From the NCBI GenBank assembly GCA_934317185.1, contig CAKREJ010000009.1, positions 1 through 32,539 on the forward strand: a stretch of DNA of 32,539 nucleotides, read 5' to 3'. The position numbers were made by a program, and so were the translations under genes. Shown here piece by piece: positions 24,211 through 32,426 of the stretch; the first letter of the stretch is position 1, and each line of letters begins with the position of its first letter. This DNA comes from an uncultured Anaerobutyricum sp. (lineage in GTDB: Bacteria; Bacillota; Clostridia; Lachnospirales; Lachnospiraceae). The notes under the pieces are model-generated. The model saw nothing but the letters and a program-made list of their open reading frames with translations. It made no database searches and had not been told where the DNA came from.

Positions 24211-25053
24211 ATGACAGAGAAAGAACACTTAGAAGAAATTATTTTATCGATGGATTTAAAGAAAGAGTTACAACAAAAAGTAGTTGATAATTATCAGAAA
24301 ATGCATAAAGCAGGATTTGAAGAAGGAGCCGCTTTGTTTCTTGCAGCCGCTTATTTTACAGGTAAGCCGGATGAGACAGTAGAACCGTTATTACGAAGAC
24401 TGAAGAGGATTATGGAAAGCAGGACGGATATAATAAGCGGTGCAATGCTGGCGGCATCCTATTATGGTATGGAAGAGCTTTCTATGCGGCTTCCGATTCT
24501 GGAAGAAGGAGTAAAGAATATATCAGCGAATAAGGAGTGGGCAGAAGCACTTACCGGTATCATTATGATTGCAGATGGAGGACCGGCAGAGGTAGCGAAG
24601 GCAATTCAGTGGTATATGTTTTTGATGAAAAAACAGTTTGATATGAAGTTTGACATGAAGTTTGATATGAAGAGTTGTCGTATGGCAAGAGTAATAGGAA
24701 TATTAGCGGTGCTCTCTTCTCCTAATATTCTGGGAGAGAAAATGTTTAACAAAATAACCAAGAAGCTTGAAACGGAAATAAAGAAAGAGAATGTGTTAGA
24801 TAAAGAAGCTCTCTTTTTTGACGAAATATGTAAATTTATCAAACAATTACAAAGACGGGAAGAAGAACATATAAGAAAGCTACAAAGAACGAGTTATACT
24901 ATTTTAACTGGTGAAAAGAATGTTACAGCATCGGATTTTGATTATAATAAAGAAGATGGTCCGGAAGAAGAGCTTAGTCTAAATGGAAGTAATCTTTTTA
25001 CCGGTATGAAACAAGAGGTAGATATTATTTTGACAGCGATACATTTGATTTGA
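24211..25053 (+). CDS. Hypothetical helical protein inserted between spoVAC and truA
   Basis: A 280-residue soluble, helix-rich protein that I do not recognise. No signal peptide or membrane helix is seen; one segment (AKAIQWYMFLMKKQFDMK) is moderately hydrophobic. An internal exact-register repeat of Phe-Asp-Met-Lys, three times, is encoded by 12-bp units at 24637-24672. The C-terminal third is charged (FIKQLQRREEEHIRKLQ). I start at ATG 24211 (GGAG 6 nt upstream) rather than the in-frame TTG 24199. A near-consensus vegetative promoter precedes it, and truA follows after 80 bp. Gene order suggests a non-sporulation role; no function is offered. Confidence 0.7.
   Translation: MTEKEHLEEIILSMDLKKELQQKVVDNYQKMHKAGFEEGAALFLAAAYFTGKPDETVEPLLRRLKRIMESRTDIISGAMLAASYYGMEELSMRLPILEEGVKNISANKEWAEALTGIIMIADGGPAEVAKAIQWYMFLMKKQFDMKFDMKFDMKSCRMARVIGILAVLSSPNILGEKMFNKITKKLETEIKKENVLDKEALFFDEICKFIKQLQRREEEHIRKLQRTSYTILTGEKNVTASDFDYNKEDGPEEELSLNGSNLFTGMKQEVDIILTAIHLI
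24637..24672 (+). repeat. Three 12-bp tandem units encoding FDMK
   Basis: The units are TTTGATATGAAG, TTTGACATGAAG, TTTGATATGAAG, in frame in the unknown gene at 24211. A degenerate fourth unit may precede them (24620-24631). Copy number could vary by slippage without breaking the frame. Confidence 0.8.
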
Positions 25054-25133
25054 TGTAGAATGAGATAGAAATAATGAGACAGGTAAAATAGAGAAAAGCC
25101 TGGAGTCAGGCACAAAGAAAGACGAGGTACATA

Positions 25134-25895
25134 GTGAAAAAGAATTATAAATTAACAATATGCTATGATGGCAGCAGGTATTATGGGTGGGAGCACCAGC
25201 CGGACAGAGATACGATACAGGGAAAGTTAGAGAATGTATTAACGAAAATGTGTGGAGAATTCATAGATGTACTTGGTGCCGGCAGAACGGATGCAGGAGT
25301 TCATGCCAGAGGAATGGTTGCAAATGCAGTATTTGATGCAGCAGATAAGGAAAGAGGCGGCAGGGAACGGACCCCAGATGAAATTCGGGACTATATGAAT
25401 CGCTATCTTCCGGATGATATTGCGGTAAAGGAAGTAAAAGAGGCATCCGAACGATTTCATGCAAGATATAAAGCGGTTGGTAAGTTATATCGTTACACTT
25501 GTTATGATGGTCCGGTAAAACCAGTGTTTCAGAGAAAGTATGTAACGGTGTTGGAAAAAAGACCGGATTTAGAAAAGATGCAGCAGGCCGCAGCCTATCT
25601 TGAAGGTAAACATGATTATAAAAGCTTTTGTGGGAATCCACGGATGAAGAAGTCAACAGTGCGTGTTGTTGATAAGATCGAAATTACGAGAAAAGGAAGT
25701 TTTATTTACTTTGATTTTCATGGAACAGGTTTTCTCCAAAATATGGTACGAATTCTTGTCGGAACACTTTTAGAAGTCGGAAAAGGCAAGATAAAACCGG
25801 AACAGATTCCTGAAATTATTGAGGCGAAGAACAGGCAGATGGCAGGTCCGACAGCACCGCCACAGGGATTATGCCTGATTAAAGTGGATTATTAG
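25134..25895 (+). CDS. truA: tRNA pseudouridine synthase A
   Basis: A 253-residue enzyme that converts uridine 38-40 in the anticodon stem to pseudouridine. Catalytic Asp53 lies in GAGRTDAGVHARG; other TruA marks are YDGSRYYGWEHQP (about 11-23), VGKLYRYTCYDG, DYKSFCGNP, FDFHGTGFLQNMVRILVGTLLEVG and the C-terminal GPTAPPQGLCL. The start is GTG 25134 with GACGAGG upstream. It is probably cotranscribed with the preceding unknown gene from the promoter at 24152-24180 and ends at a strong terminator. TruA is a housekeeping gene and is not normally part of the SpoVA unit. Confidence 0.96.
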   Translation: MKKNYKLTICYDGSRYYGWEHQPDRDTIQGKLENVLTKMCGEFIDVLGAGRTDAGVHARGMVANAVFDAADKERGGRERTPDEIRDYMNRYLPDDIAVKEVKEASERFHARYKAVGKLYRYTCYDGPVKPVFQRKYVTVLEKRPDLEKMQQAAAYLEGKHDYKSFCGNPRMKKSTVRVVDKIEITRKGSFIYFDFHGTGFLQNMVRILVGTLLEVGKGKIKPEQIPEIIEAKNRQMAGPTAPPQGLCLIKVDY

Positions 25896-25955
25896 TTAAC
25901 AAAAACAGATAAAGCGAATAAAAAGTGGAATAAAGAGTGAAATAAAGAAATGAAT

Positions 25956-26021
25956 AAAAATGGATTACAGTATAAGTATTACAACGATAACTATACTGTA
26001 ATTCATTTTTTTTGTTTTTTT
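25956..26021 (+). terminator. Intrinsic terminator after truA
   Basis: Bases 25956-25974 pair with 25992-26010 (19 bp, one G-U), and the right arm runs into a T-rich stretch to 26021. Just upstream (25911-25960) is a purine-rich stretch with four AATAAA-type units about 12 bp apart. The terminator means spoVAD needs its own promoter. Confidence 0.88.
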
Positions 26022-26032
26022 AGAAATATCAT

Positions 26033-26062
26033 ACATAAATCCAAGGAAAAAGGAAAATACTA
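26033..26062 (+). promoter_or_regulatory. Sigma-G-like promoter for spoVAD-spoVAE, overlapping a palindrome
   Basis: ACATA (26033-26037), 18-bp spacer, AATACTA (26056-26062), close to the sigma-G pattern GCATA and CATACTA (one mismatch each). The -10 lies in a perfect 9-bp palindrome, ATACTATTT/AAATAGTAT (26057-26065 and 26070-26078) with a GAAA loop. A regulator could act there, or the RNA 5' end could be stabilised. Confidence 0.45.
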
Positions 26063-26110
26063 TTTGAAAAAATAGTATGTCTAAAAGGTTGATAGAAAGG
26101 TGGTATTTTT

Positions 26111-27133
26111 GTGCAGCAAATGAAAGGAAAGCAGAGTATTTTATTTCAAAATCCAGTGAAAATAATGAGTCATGCGTGTGTGGGTGGAAAGAAAGAAGGG
26201 GAAGGTCCGATCGGGAAACATTTAGATTTGGTTGTAGATGATCCTATGTTTGGAAAAGAAAACTGGGAAGAGAGTGAAAGTAGTTTCCTTAAGACAGCAG
26301 GAGAGATTGCCATCAGAAAGGGAAAAAAGAAAAAAGAAGAAATACGAATGGCTTTTTGTGGCGATTTATTAGGTCAGCTCATCGCCTCATCTTTTGGAAT
26401 TGCGGAGCTTGGAATACCGTATTACGGAGTATACGGAGCGTGTTCTAGTATAGGAGCGGCATTATCTATTGGTGCGATGACGGTAAATGGAGGATTCGCA
26501 GATCTGGTATTAACCGGTTGCTCCAGTCATTTCGCCAGTGCGGAAAAAGAGTTTCGTTTTCCTCTTGGATATGGAAGTCAGCGACCGTACAGTGCAACCT
26601 GGACGGTGACAGGGGCAGGAGCCTTTTTGTTGAATACACAAAAAGGTGATGTAGAAATTCGTGGGATAACAACAGGAAAGATTAAAGATTATGGTGTAGT
26701 AGATCCGTTTAATATGGGAGCTTGTATGGCTCCGGCGGCGGCAGATACGATTTATCAAAGTTTAGTAGATTTTGAAATGCAGCCAAAAGACTTTGATCTG
26801 ATTATTACAGGAGATTTAGGCAGTGTAGGGCAAAAACTGTTGTTTGAGATTCTTGACGAAAATCATAAAGACATTAAGAAAAACCATATGGATTGTGGGA
26901 TGCAGATTTTTAATGCAGATAGCCAGGATACACATGCCGGAGGTAGTGGGTGTGCCTGTTCTGCCTTAATGCTGTCAGCGGTGATTTTACCTAAACTGTC
27001 AAGTGGCGAGTGGAAAAGAGTCCTTTTTGTGCCAACAGGAGCATTGCTCTCACAGGTTTCCGCAAATGAAGGGCGAACGATTCCTGCAATAGCACACGCA
27101 GTATGGCTGGAATCCGGAAAGGAGAAAAAATGA
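26111..27133 (+). CDS. spoVAD: Stage V sporulation protein AD
   Basis: A 340-residue thiolase-fold protein that binds dipicolinic acid in the SpoVA system. Signatures: SHACVGGKKEGEGPIGKHLDL (early), YGVYGACSSIGAALSIGAM (about 102-120), FRFPLGYGSQRPYSATWTVTGAGA, DFDLIITGDLGSVGQKL, and DTHAGGSGCACSA. Start GTG 26111 lies 7 nt after AAGGTGG; the next ATG (26120) is less well placed. The stop codon overlaps the spoVAE start (ATGA). It is the first gene of a second SpoVA unit separated from spoVAA-AB-AC by the truA unit. Confidence 0.95.
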   Translation: MQQMKGKQSILFQNPVKIMSHACVGGKKEGEGPIGKHLDLVVDDPMFGKENWEESESSFLKTAGEIAIRKGKKKKEEIRMAFCGDLLGQLIASSFGIAELGIPYYGVYGACSSIGAALSIGAMTVNGGFADLVLTGCSSHFASAEKEFRFPLGYGSQRPYSATWTVTGAGAFLLNTQKGDVEIRGITTGKIKDYGVVDPFNMGACMAPAAADTIYQSLVDFEMQPKDFDLIITGDLGSVGQKLLFEILDENHKDIKKNHMDCGMQIFNADSQDTHAGGSGCACSALMLSAVILPKLSSGEWKRVLFVPTGALLSQVSANEGRTIPAIAHAVWLESGKEKK

Positions 27134-27486
27134 TATATATAAAAGCATTTGTAGTAGGAGGAATCATTTGCACATTAGTACAGATTTTTTTGGATAACAC
27201 AAAGCTCATGCCGGGGAGGGTCATGGTATTACTCGTAATAGCAGGAGTAATCCTCGGAGCGGCAGGTCTTTACGAGCCTTTAATAAAATGGGCAGGCTGC
27301 GGAGCTAGTGTTCCGTTATCGGGATTCGGGTACAACTTATCTAAAGGTGTGATAGAAGCTGTAAAAGAAGAAGGAACCATCGGTTTATTTAAAGGAGGAC
27401 TAAAAGCTGCGGCAGCAGGCACAAGTTCTGCCTTAATCTTTTCTTATCTGGCAGCACTTGTTTTTCAACCTCAAATGAAAAAATAA
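27130..27486 (+). CDS. spoVAE: Stage V sporulation protein AE
   Basis: A 118-residue membrane protein of the SpoVA complex with three to four helices. KAFVVGGIICTLVQIFLD, GLYEPLIKWAGCGASVPLSGFGYNLSKG and AGTSSALIFSYLAALVF match the SpoVAE family, and its length is typical. I take ATG 27130, which overlaps the spoVAD TGA as ATGA and has GGAAAGGAG upstream, not the longer in-frame start at 27103. Its TAA stop touches the left end of the inverted-repeat block. Confidence 0.92.
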   Translation: MIYIKAFVVGGIICTLVQIFLDNTKLMPGRVMVLLVIAGVILGAAGLYEPLIKWAGCGASVPLSGFGYNLSKGVIEAVKEEGTIGLFKGGLKAAAAGTSSALIFSYLAALVFQPQMKK

Positions 27487-28185
27487 CTATTTAGTTTATT
27501 AAGGAACGGACGAACCCCGGAAATAAAAGAATCCTTATTTATTAAAGAAGACGGACGAAAAATAAAAAAGTATATAGTAGCATCTGTGCCAGTAGTCGCT
27601 GTGTGAAGAATGTTCGCAAAAAAGCTCGCATTCTTTACTCGCTCCGAGGTCACATCTGCTACTATATACTTTTTTATTTTTCTGTTTTTCGTCAACTCTT
27701 CAAATAAGGATTCTTTTATTTCTGCGGTTCTCGTCTGTTGCTAAATTGAAGATGAGAACTAAATAGTATGGGAAGGAAGAGGGGGAGAAGACGGAACGAA
27801 TCGGCTGATTTGATAGATTATCAATTATCTGCAATGGGAATATTTTTCTGTTTTTAGTAATATTTCGCTGAATATTATAGTTGCAAAGCGAATTATTAAT
27901 ATATTGTCGCAATATTTTATATAAAACGTGAATCCCCACATCTGAAGCAAGAATCCCCCAATTTCTTCCGTCTTCTCCCCCTTCTCTCTCACTTACTATT
28001 TAATTTAACTTCTTCTACTGGAGCCAAGAGACAGAAAAATAAAAAAAGAAAGTAGGGTTAAATGTGACCTCGGAGCCAGTATGGAATGCAAGCCTATAAG
28101 CGAGCATTCCATACGCAGCGACTACTGGCACATTTACCCTCTTTCTTTTTTTATTTTTCGTCCGTTTTTTAGTAAATTAAATAGT
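27486..28185. repeat. Gene-free block of long imperfect inverted repeats (MITE/BIME-like)
   Basis: The gap of 705 bp between the convergent spoVAE and PBP stop codons holds no credible gene. Two long hairpin units bracket a centre. Unit 1 (27486-27767) has ends ACTATTTAGTT/AACTAAATAGT and perfect arm stretches of 20 bp (27521-27540 with 27702-27721) and 25 bp (27558-27582 with 27657-27681). Unit 3 (27995-28185) has a 13-bp perfect terminal repeat (ACTATTTAATTTA), plus 18-bp and 10-bp arms. The AT-rich centre is flanked by a 16-bp inverted GGGGGAGAAGACGGAA (27781-27796, 27966-27981). The units share core sequences in opposite orientation. This suggests a mobile palindromic repeat family. Confidence 0.85.
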
Positions 28186-28191
28186 TATTAA

Positions 28192-30870
28192 TTATTGGTT
28201 GAGTATTTTTTGGATTTGTTTGCTTATATCATCGGGGGTTGTATTATTTTTATTTTGTTCTAATTGTTGTTTTTTTAGTTTTTCTGCTTCTTTTTCCTTC
28301 TTTTTTTCGAGTACTTTTTGATGCCATTCTTCGGTATGAATAGTACATTTATTTTTGTTGACATCAATATTCAGGAAATAAGGTTCATCATCTGTCCTGC
28401 CGGAAGAATGTTTCGGACGAACACGGAAAATTTTCGTGTAACGGAATTTCTCCGGACAATATTTTTGTGCGACTAGATGTGTTTTTGAGCAGAAGGTAAC
28501 AGCGATATGTGCATCGCAGCTATCTTTTGGTACAGTTCCCGAAGCGAAATATTCTGTACGAACCATAGATTTTTCCGGGTCTTTTGAACAAATATCCGGT
28601 AAGGCTTTTTTTCCGGATTTGATACAAATCGTAGCTTTTTTGATATCTTTACAGGATGGAAAACTTTTTACTTTTTGTTTTTTCTCCTTAATAGCACGAT
28701 CCATAATCTTTTTCCAGATTACCTTGTGATAGTCTTCATCATTATCAAAAGAAGTATTATAATCATAGCCGGTCCATACAGATGCGGTATAATAAGGTGT
28801 ATAGCCGCAGAACCAATAATCATAATTGTTAGAAGTAGTACCGGTCTTTCCGGCTGCTGGCATACCGGAATCGAGTCTGGCAGCTTCTCCGGTTCCTTTT
28901 TTTACGACATCCTCCATAGCGTTTGTAAGAAGCCAGGCTGTAGATTTTTTCATTACCTTTTTGGATTTCTTTTTGTTGCTCAAAAGGATATTCCCATTAC
29001 TGTCTTTGACGGTTGTATAAAGTACAGGTTTGTTGTAGGAACCCTGATTAGCAATAGCAGCATAGGCTGCGGTTAGCTCTACATTTGTGACACCGTCAGT
29101 AATACCACCAAGTGCAAGAGCTTGGTTTACATCACTTTCATAAGCACCGGTTGTATTTACCCGGTTGCTTACTAAAGTAGTAAAACCAAGTTTTTGGAGA
29201 AAATCAAATCCCACCTGAGGAGTAAGGTCTGTCAGAGCCTTTACTGCAACAATATTATTAGAATGAATAATCGCATCACGAATTGTTGTCAGTCCCTTGT
29301 AGCTTGTTGAAACATAGTTTGTGACCTTTTGACCGTTTTCATAGCGATAAGGTGCATCATCGAATACCGTAGCGAGTGTCATGCTCCCTGTATCAATACC
29401 GGGTGCGTAAGTAGATAAAATCTTAAAAGTAGAACCGGGCTGACGTTTTACTCCGGTTGCACGATTTAATGCAAGGTCATCCTGCTTCTTTCCACGCCCG
29501 CCAACAAGAACCTTTACCTGTCCGTTTTTCTGGTCGATCAAAGAATAAGAAAGCTGTGGTTCTAAAGAATAATGAATAGTTTCTGAAAAACCTTTATCAT
29601 CTTTTTTTTGTACAGATTTACGGAAAGCCCTTGCGGCAGTATTCATTGCTTTTTTAGAACTATAAATAGTCTTATAATTTGGATCTTTTTTCTTTTTACG
29701 GAAATAAGCAGCTACATTTGATTCAGTGTAGTTGCTGGTGGAACCATCAGAATGTGTGATCTGAAGTTTATATTCCAGCGAAAACTTGGTGTCTACAGGA
29801 TAATTCTTTTTGTTGTTGATTACAGAATCAGCAATCTTTTGCAGCTTTGTGTTCTGAGTAGAATAAATACGCAGTCCTCCACGATAAACAAGCTGGTATG
29901 CCTGAGATTGCGTATATCCTTTTTGTTCCTGCAGATCAGCCACGATTTTGGTGATCAATGCATCTGTAAAATAAGAGTAGACAGAATCCTTACGGCCTTT
30001 TATTGTTGCTTTTTCAATTCGTGAATAAACGTTATCTTCAAGGGCAGCTTGGTATTCTTTATCATTAATATAATTTAACTGATACATTTTCTTAAGAATC
30101 AATCGTCGTCTTATATCGTTGTCTTCAGGATGGTCTACCGGATTTAAATTGGTTGGGTTTTTAGTAATGCCGGCTAAAACAGCACATTCAGATAAAGACA
30201 GCTCCTTTGCAGATTTGCCAAAGTAATAGTTGGCAGCAGTTTCGACACCGAGAGTTCCTTTTCCTAAATTTATTGTATTCAGGTAATCCGTGAGAATTTT
30301 GTCTTTTGAATACTTTTTTTCGGACTTTATAGCCAGATATTGCTCCTGTATCTTTCGTTTTATTTTTGCGATGATATTCGTTTCTCCTCCGGCTTCAAAT
30401 ACATTGTTCTTAATGAGCTGCTGCGTAAGTGTGCTTGCACCCTGAGAGGTTGAAGCTTTCCGGATATCTGCCCACAGAGCACGTAGTATTCCTTTAAAAT
30501 CAATTCCGTCATGTTCATAAAAGCGTTCATCTTCAATGGAAATAAAAGCATTTTTCAGATTATCAGGAATCTGCTCATAAGTAATAGAGATTCGGTTAGA
30601 AGAGTAATCTGAAAGCTGTTGAACTACTTTGTTATTATCATCATACACAATGGTAGCAGAATATTTAGGTGCAAGGGAAAAATCCTCAGGTGCGCTGTCT
30701 ATAATTCCCTGAAAGGAGCCGTATAAAAAACCGGCTCCACTAATAAAGACTGCACAGATAAAGAACAAAATAATTCGGAAAGTAATTACCGATGCAGTCG
30801 TTCGTACTTTTTTCTTTTTGGAAAGTAAATCTTCCCGCTTCTTTTTTATAGATTGTTCATTATAATTCAT
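28192..30870 (-). CDS. Class A penicillin-binding protein (PBP1a family)
   Basis: An 892-residue bifunctional peptidoglycan synthase: it polymerises glycan strands and cross-links peptides outside the membrane. A Lys-rich cytoplasmic tail (1-28) precedes one membrane anchor (about 29-51). The GT51 domain shows Glu113 in EDERFYEH, plus GASTLTQQLIKN and NLGKGTLGVETAA. The transpeptidase domain shows Ser480 in GSTFK (SxxK), SNN (SxN), and Lys675 in GKTGTTSN (KTG). The C-terminal extension (about 740-892) has several Cys residues and a Lys/Gln/Glu-rich end, lacking similarity I can name. GGAT precedes ATG 30870. The VOC gene lies 29 bp upstream on the same strand, so they may be cotranscribed. 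Confidence 0.92.
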   Translation of the reverse strand: MNYNEQSIKKKREDLLSKKKKVRTTASVITFRIILFFICAVFISGAGFLYGSFQGIIDSAPEDFSLAPKYSATIVYDDNNKVVQQLSDYSSNRISITYEQIPDNLKNAFISIEDERFYEHDGIDFKGILRALWADIRKASTSQGASTLTQQLIKNNVFEAGGETNIIAKIKRKIQEQYLAIKSEKKYSKDKILTDYLNTINLGKGTLGVETAANYYFGKSAKELSLSECAVLAGITKNPTNLNPVDHPEDNDIRRRLILKKMYQLNYINDKEYQAALEDNVYSRIEKATIKGRKDSVYSYFTDALITKIVADLQEQKGYTQSQAYQLVYRGGLRIYSTQNTKLQKIADSVINNKKNYPVDTKFSLEYKLQITHSDGSTSNYTESNVAAYFRKKKKDPNYKTIYSSKKAMNTAARAFRKSVQKKDDKGFSETIHYSLEPQLSYSLIDQKNGQVKVLVGGRGKKQDDLALNRATGVKRQPGSTFKILSTYAPGIDTGSMTLATVFDDAPYRYENGQKVTNYVSTSYKGLTTIRDAIIHSNNIVAVKALTDLTPQVGFDFLQKLGFTTLVSNRVNTTGAYESDVNQALALGGITDGVTNVELTAAYAAIANQGSYNKPVLYTTVKDSNGNILLSNKKKSKKVMKKSTAWLLTNAMEDVVKKGTGEAARLDSGMPAAGKTGTTSNNYDYWFCGYTPYYTASVWTGYDYNTSFDNDEDYHKVIWKKIMDRAIKEKKQKVKSFPSCKDIKKATICIKSGKKALPDICSKDPEKSMVRTEYFASGTVPKDSCDAHIAVTFCSKTHLVAQKYCPEKFRYTKIFRVRPKHSSGRTDDEPYFLNIDVNKNKCTIHTEEWHQKVLEKKKEKEAEKLKKQQLEQNKNNTTPDDISKQIQKILNQ

Positions 30871-30899
30871 AAGTATATCCTGTTATCTGAATGAAAAGG

Positions 30900-31265
30900 T
30901 TATCTTACGGGAACGATTTCAATCCAGTATCCATCTGGATCGTTAATAAAATAGATTCCCATAGAAGGGTTTTCATAGCAGATGCATCCCATCTCTTCAT
31001 GCTTTTTATGGAAAGCATCATATTCATCTGTCTTGAAAGCCAGATGGAATTCTTCATCACCAAGATTATATGGTTCCTTTCGGTCACGCATCCAGGTTAA
31101 TTCGAGACTAAAGCCAGTGCGTCCGTCGCCAAGATATACAATCTTAAAACTTCCGTCACTGGAATCTTTTTCACGAACAACAGAAAGACCAATTGCTTCC
31201 TTATAAAAAGCAATACTTTTTTCTAAGTCAAGAACGTTAAAGTTAAAATGGTTAAATTCAATCAT
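30900..31265 (-). CDS. VOC-family (glyoxalase-like) protein
   Basis: A 121-residue vicinal oxygen chelate fold protein. Possible metal ligands are His6 (EFNHFNFNV), Glu in FSLELTW, His in EEFHLAF, and Glu in YWIEIVPVR. These match the lactoylglutathione lyase-like pattern, which would isomerise a hemithioacetal such as that of methylglyoxal; substrate and thiol are unknown. I place the start at ATG 31265, 6 nt after AGGAGG (31272-31277), instead of an upstream in-frame ATG. It is followed by the PBP gene after 29 bp, an odd pairing. It shares a divergent promoter region with the L,D-transpeptidase gene. Confidence 0.82.
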   Translation of the reverse strand: MIEFNHFNFNVLDLEKSIAFYKEAIGLSVVREKDSSDGSFKIVYLGDGRTGFSLELTWMRDRKEPYNLGDEEFHLAFKTDEYDAFHKKHEEMGCICYENPSMGIYFINDPDGYWIEIVPVR

Positions 31266-31313
31266 AATAAACCTCCTTGTTTGTACATAAAACATAAAAT
31301 TTCTATGCTTTGT

Positions 31314-31342
31314 ATTATAACATAGAAGAACCGACAGGGCAA
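31314..31342 (-). promoter_or_regulatory. Sigma-A-type promoter for the VOC-PBP unit
   Basis: On the minus strand TTGCCC (31342-31337), 17-bp spacer, TATAAT (31319-31314). It precedes AGGAGG of the VOC gene. Confidence 0.55.
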
Positions 31343-31366
31343 ATTTGCAAATTTACAAACTTCTTC

Positions 31367-31394
31367 TTTACAAAAGCGAGAAAGATTATATAAT
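31367..31394 (+). promoter_or_regulatory. Sigma-A-type promoter for the L,D-transpeptidase gene
   Basis: TTTACA 31367-31372, 16-bp spacer, TATAAT 31389-31394. Transcription would start near 31401, about 57 nt before ATG 31458. It is divergent from the VOC promoter, with no overlap. Confidence 0.6.
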
Positions 31395-31457
31395 AAAAAT
31401 GGAGTTTTGTGTAATTACAGGATGCAAATTGCTCGGATGAGAGAAAGGAGAGAAAAG

Positions 31458-32336
31458 ATGAAGGAAAAGAGAAAGATTCTATTGGCTTTGATGTTTATTT
31501 TTACATTTGCCCTGATTCGGTTTAATACAGTAGATGTGCATGCTGCCAGTAAGTATACAATTTATGTAAATCGAAGTACGAATATTGTTAATGTAACAAA
31601 TTCAAAAACAGGCAGACTTGTAAGAGCGATGTATTGTTCTACAGGGAAGAGTTACAGAACGATAAAGGGTACATACAGTACAACGGCAAAGTATAAATGG
31701 AGACCGTTGATCCACGGTGTTTACGGACAATACAGTACAAGAATTCATGGACCGTATCTGTTCCATTCGGTACCTTATTATAGTACCAATAAGAGTCAGG
31801 TTTCTAATAAAGAGTATAATAAGCTTGGACAGCAGGCATCTGCAGGCTGCATTCGTCTGGCAGTGACAGATGCGAAGTGGATTTATGATAATTGTCGTAT
31901 TGGAACGAAAGTTGTTATCGGTGAGAATCGTAAATTAAAGAAACCTACACGTCCGAAGGTTAAGGTATCTACGAAGAGAAGGGCAGGCTGGGATCCTACT
32001 GACCCGGATACAAAGAATCCGTATCGTCCTGGACTGGTACTTAAGAAAAATGCGAAAAAGACGATTCCTTATGGAAGTATATTTGATATAAAAGATATGG
32101 TAAAGGCAACTTCTTCGTATGCTTCTTCTAATGCCTTGTTAAAAACAATGCAAGTAAAAGGAAGGGTAAATACAAAGAAGACGGGTACATATAAAGTACA
32201 GTGTACGATTACAGATCCATATACTACAGTCAGTGTTACTAAAACATTTACCTTTAAGGTTGGGAAGAAACCAAAGACAACAACCGAGAATAAGACACCC
32301 ATAAAGGAAAGTTCACAAGAAAAAGTAACAGAATAA
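31458..32336 (+). CDS. Secreted L,D-transpeptidase (YkuD fold) with C-terminal Ig-like domain
   Basis: A 292-residue exported protein. Residues 1-33 form a signal peptide (KEKRK, hydrophobic core, cut near VHAAS). The YkuD domain (about 35-160) has IYVNRSTNIVNVTN, GVYGQYSTRIHGPYLFHSVPY with the conserved His, and catalytic Cys131 in SAGCIRL, which departs from the common SHGC pattern. Such enzymes form 3-3 peptidoglycan cross-links or attach proteins; which one is unknown. A Lys-rich, Ig-like domain follows (about 190-270), then a Thr/Lys-rich tail. I start at ATG 31458 behind AAGGAG, not the in-frame ATG 31407, because the signal peptide then begins correctly and the promoter is compatible. 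Confidence 0.85.
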   Translation: MKEKRKILLALMFIFTFALIRFNTVDVHAASKYTIYVNRSTNIVNVTNSKTGRLVRAMYCSTGKSYRTIKGTYSTTAKYKWRPLIHGVYGQYSTRIHGPYLFHSVPYYSTNKSQVSNKEYNKLGQQASAGCIRLAVTDAKWIYDNCRIGTKVVIGENRKLKKPTRPKVKVSTKRRAGWDPTDPDTKNPYRPGLVLKKNAKKTIPYGSIFDIKDMVKATSSYASSNALLKTMQVKGRVNTKKTGTYKVQCTITDPYTTVSVTKTFTFKVGKKPKTTTENKTPIKESSQEKVTE

Positions 32337-32426
32337 TTTGTGCTAACTATCATCCACTCTTCAGTTAGAAATTGAAGAATTTGGATATAATTATATTACA
32401 TTTTTATGATGCAGGAGGAAAAACCT

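Noticed and set aside
27487..28191. CRISPR array or coding genes in the palindromic gap
   Set aside because: No regular short repeats with spacers; open frames there are short, lack ribosome sites and follow the repeat structure.
28675..29076. Long open frames antisense to the PBP gene
   Set aside because: They lie fully inside a well-supported PBP frame, have no ribosome site and show composition expected of a shadow.
32359..32377. Terminator after the L,D-transpeptidase gene
   Set aside because: The 7-bp hairpin includes a wobble and has no T tract, so it is not a convincing terminator.
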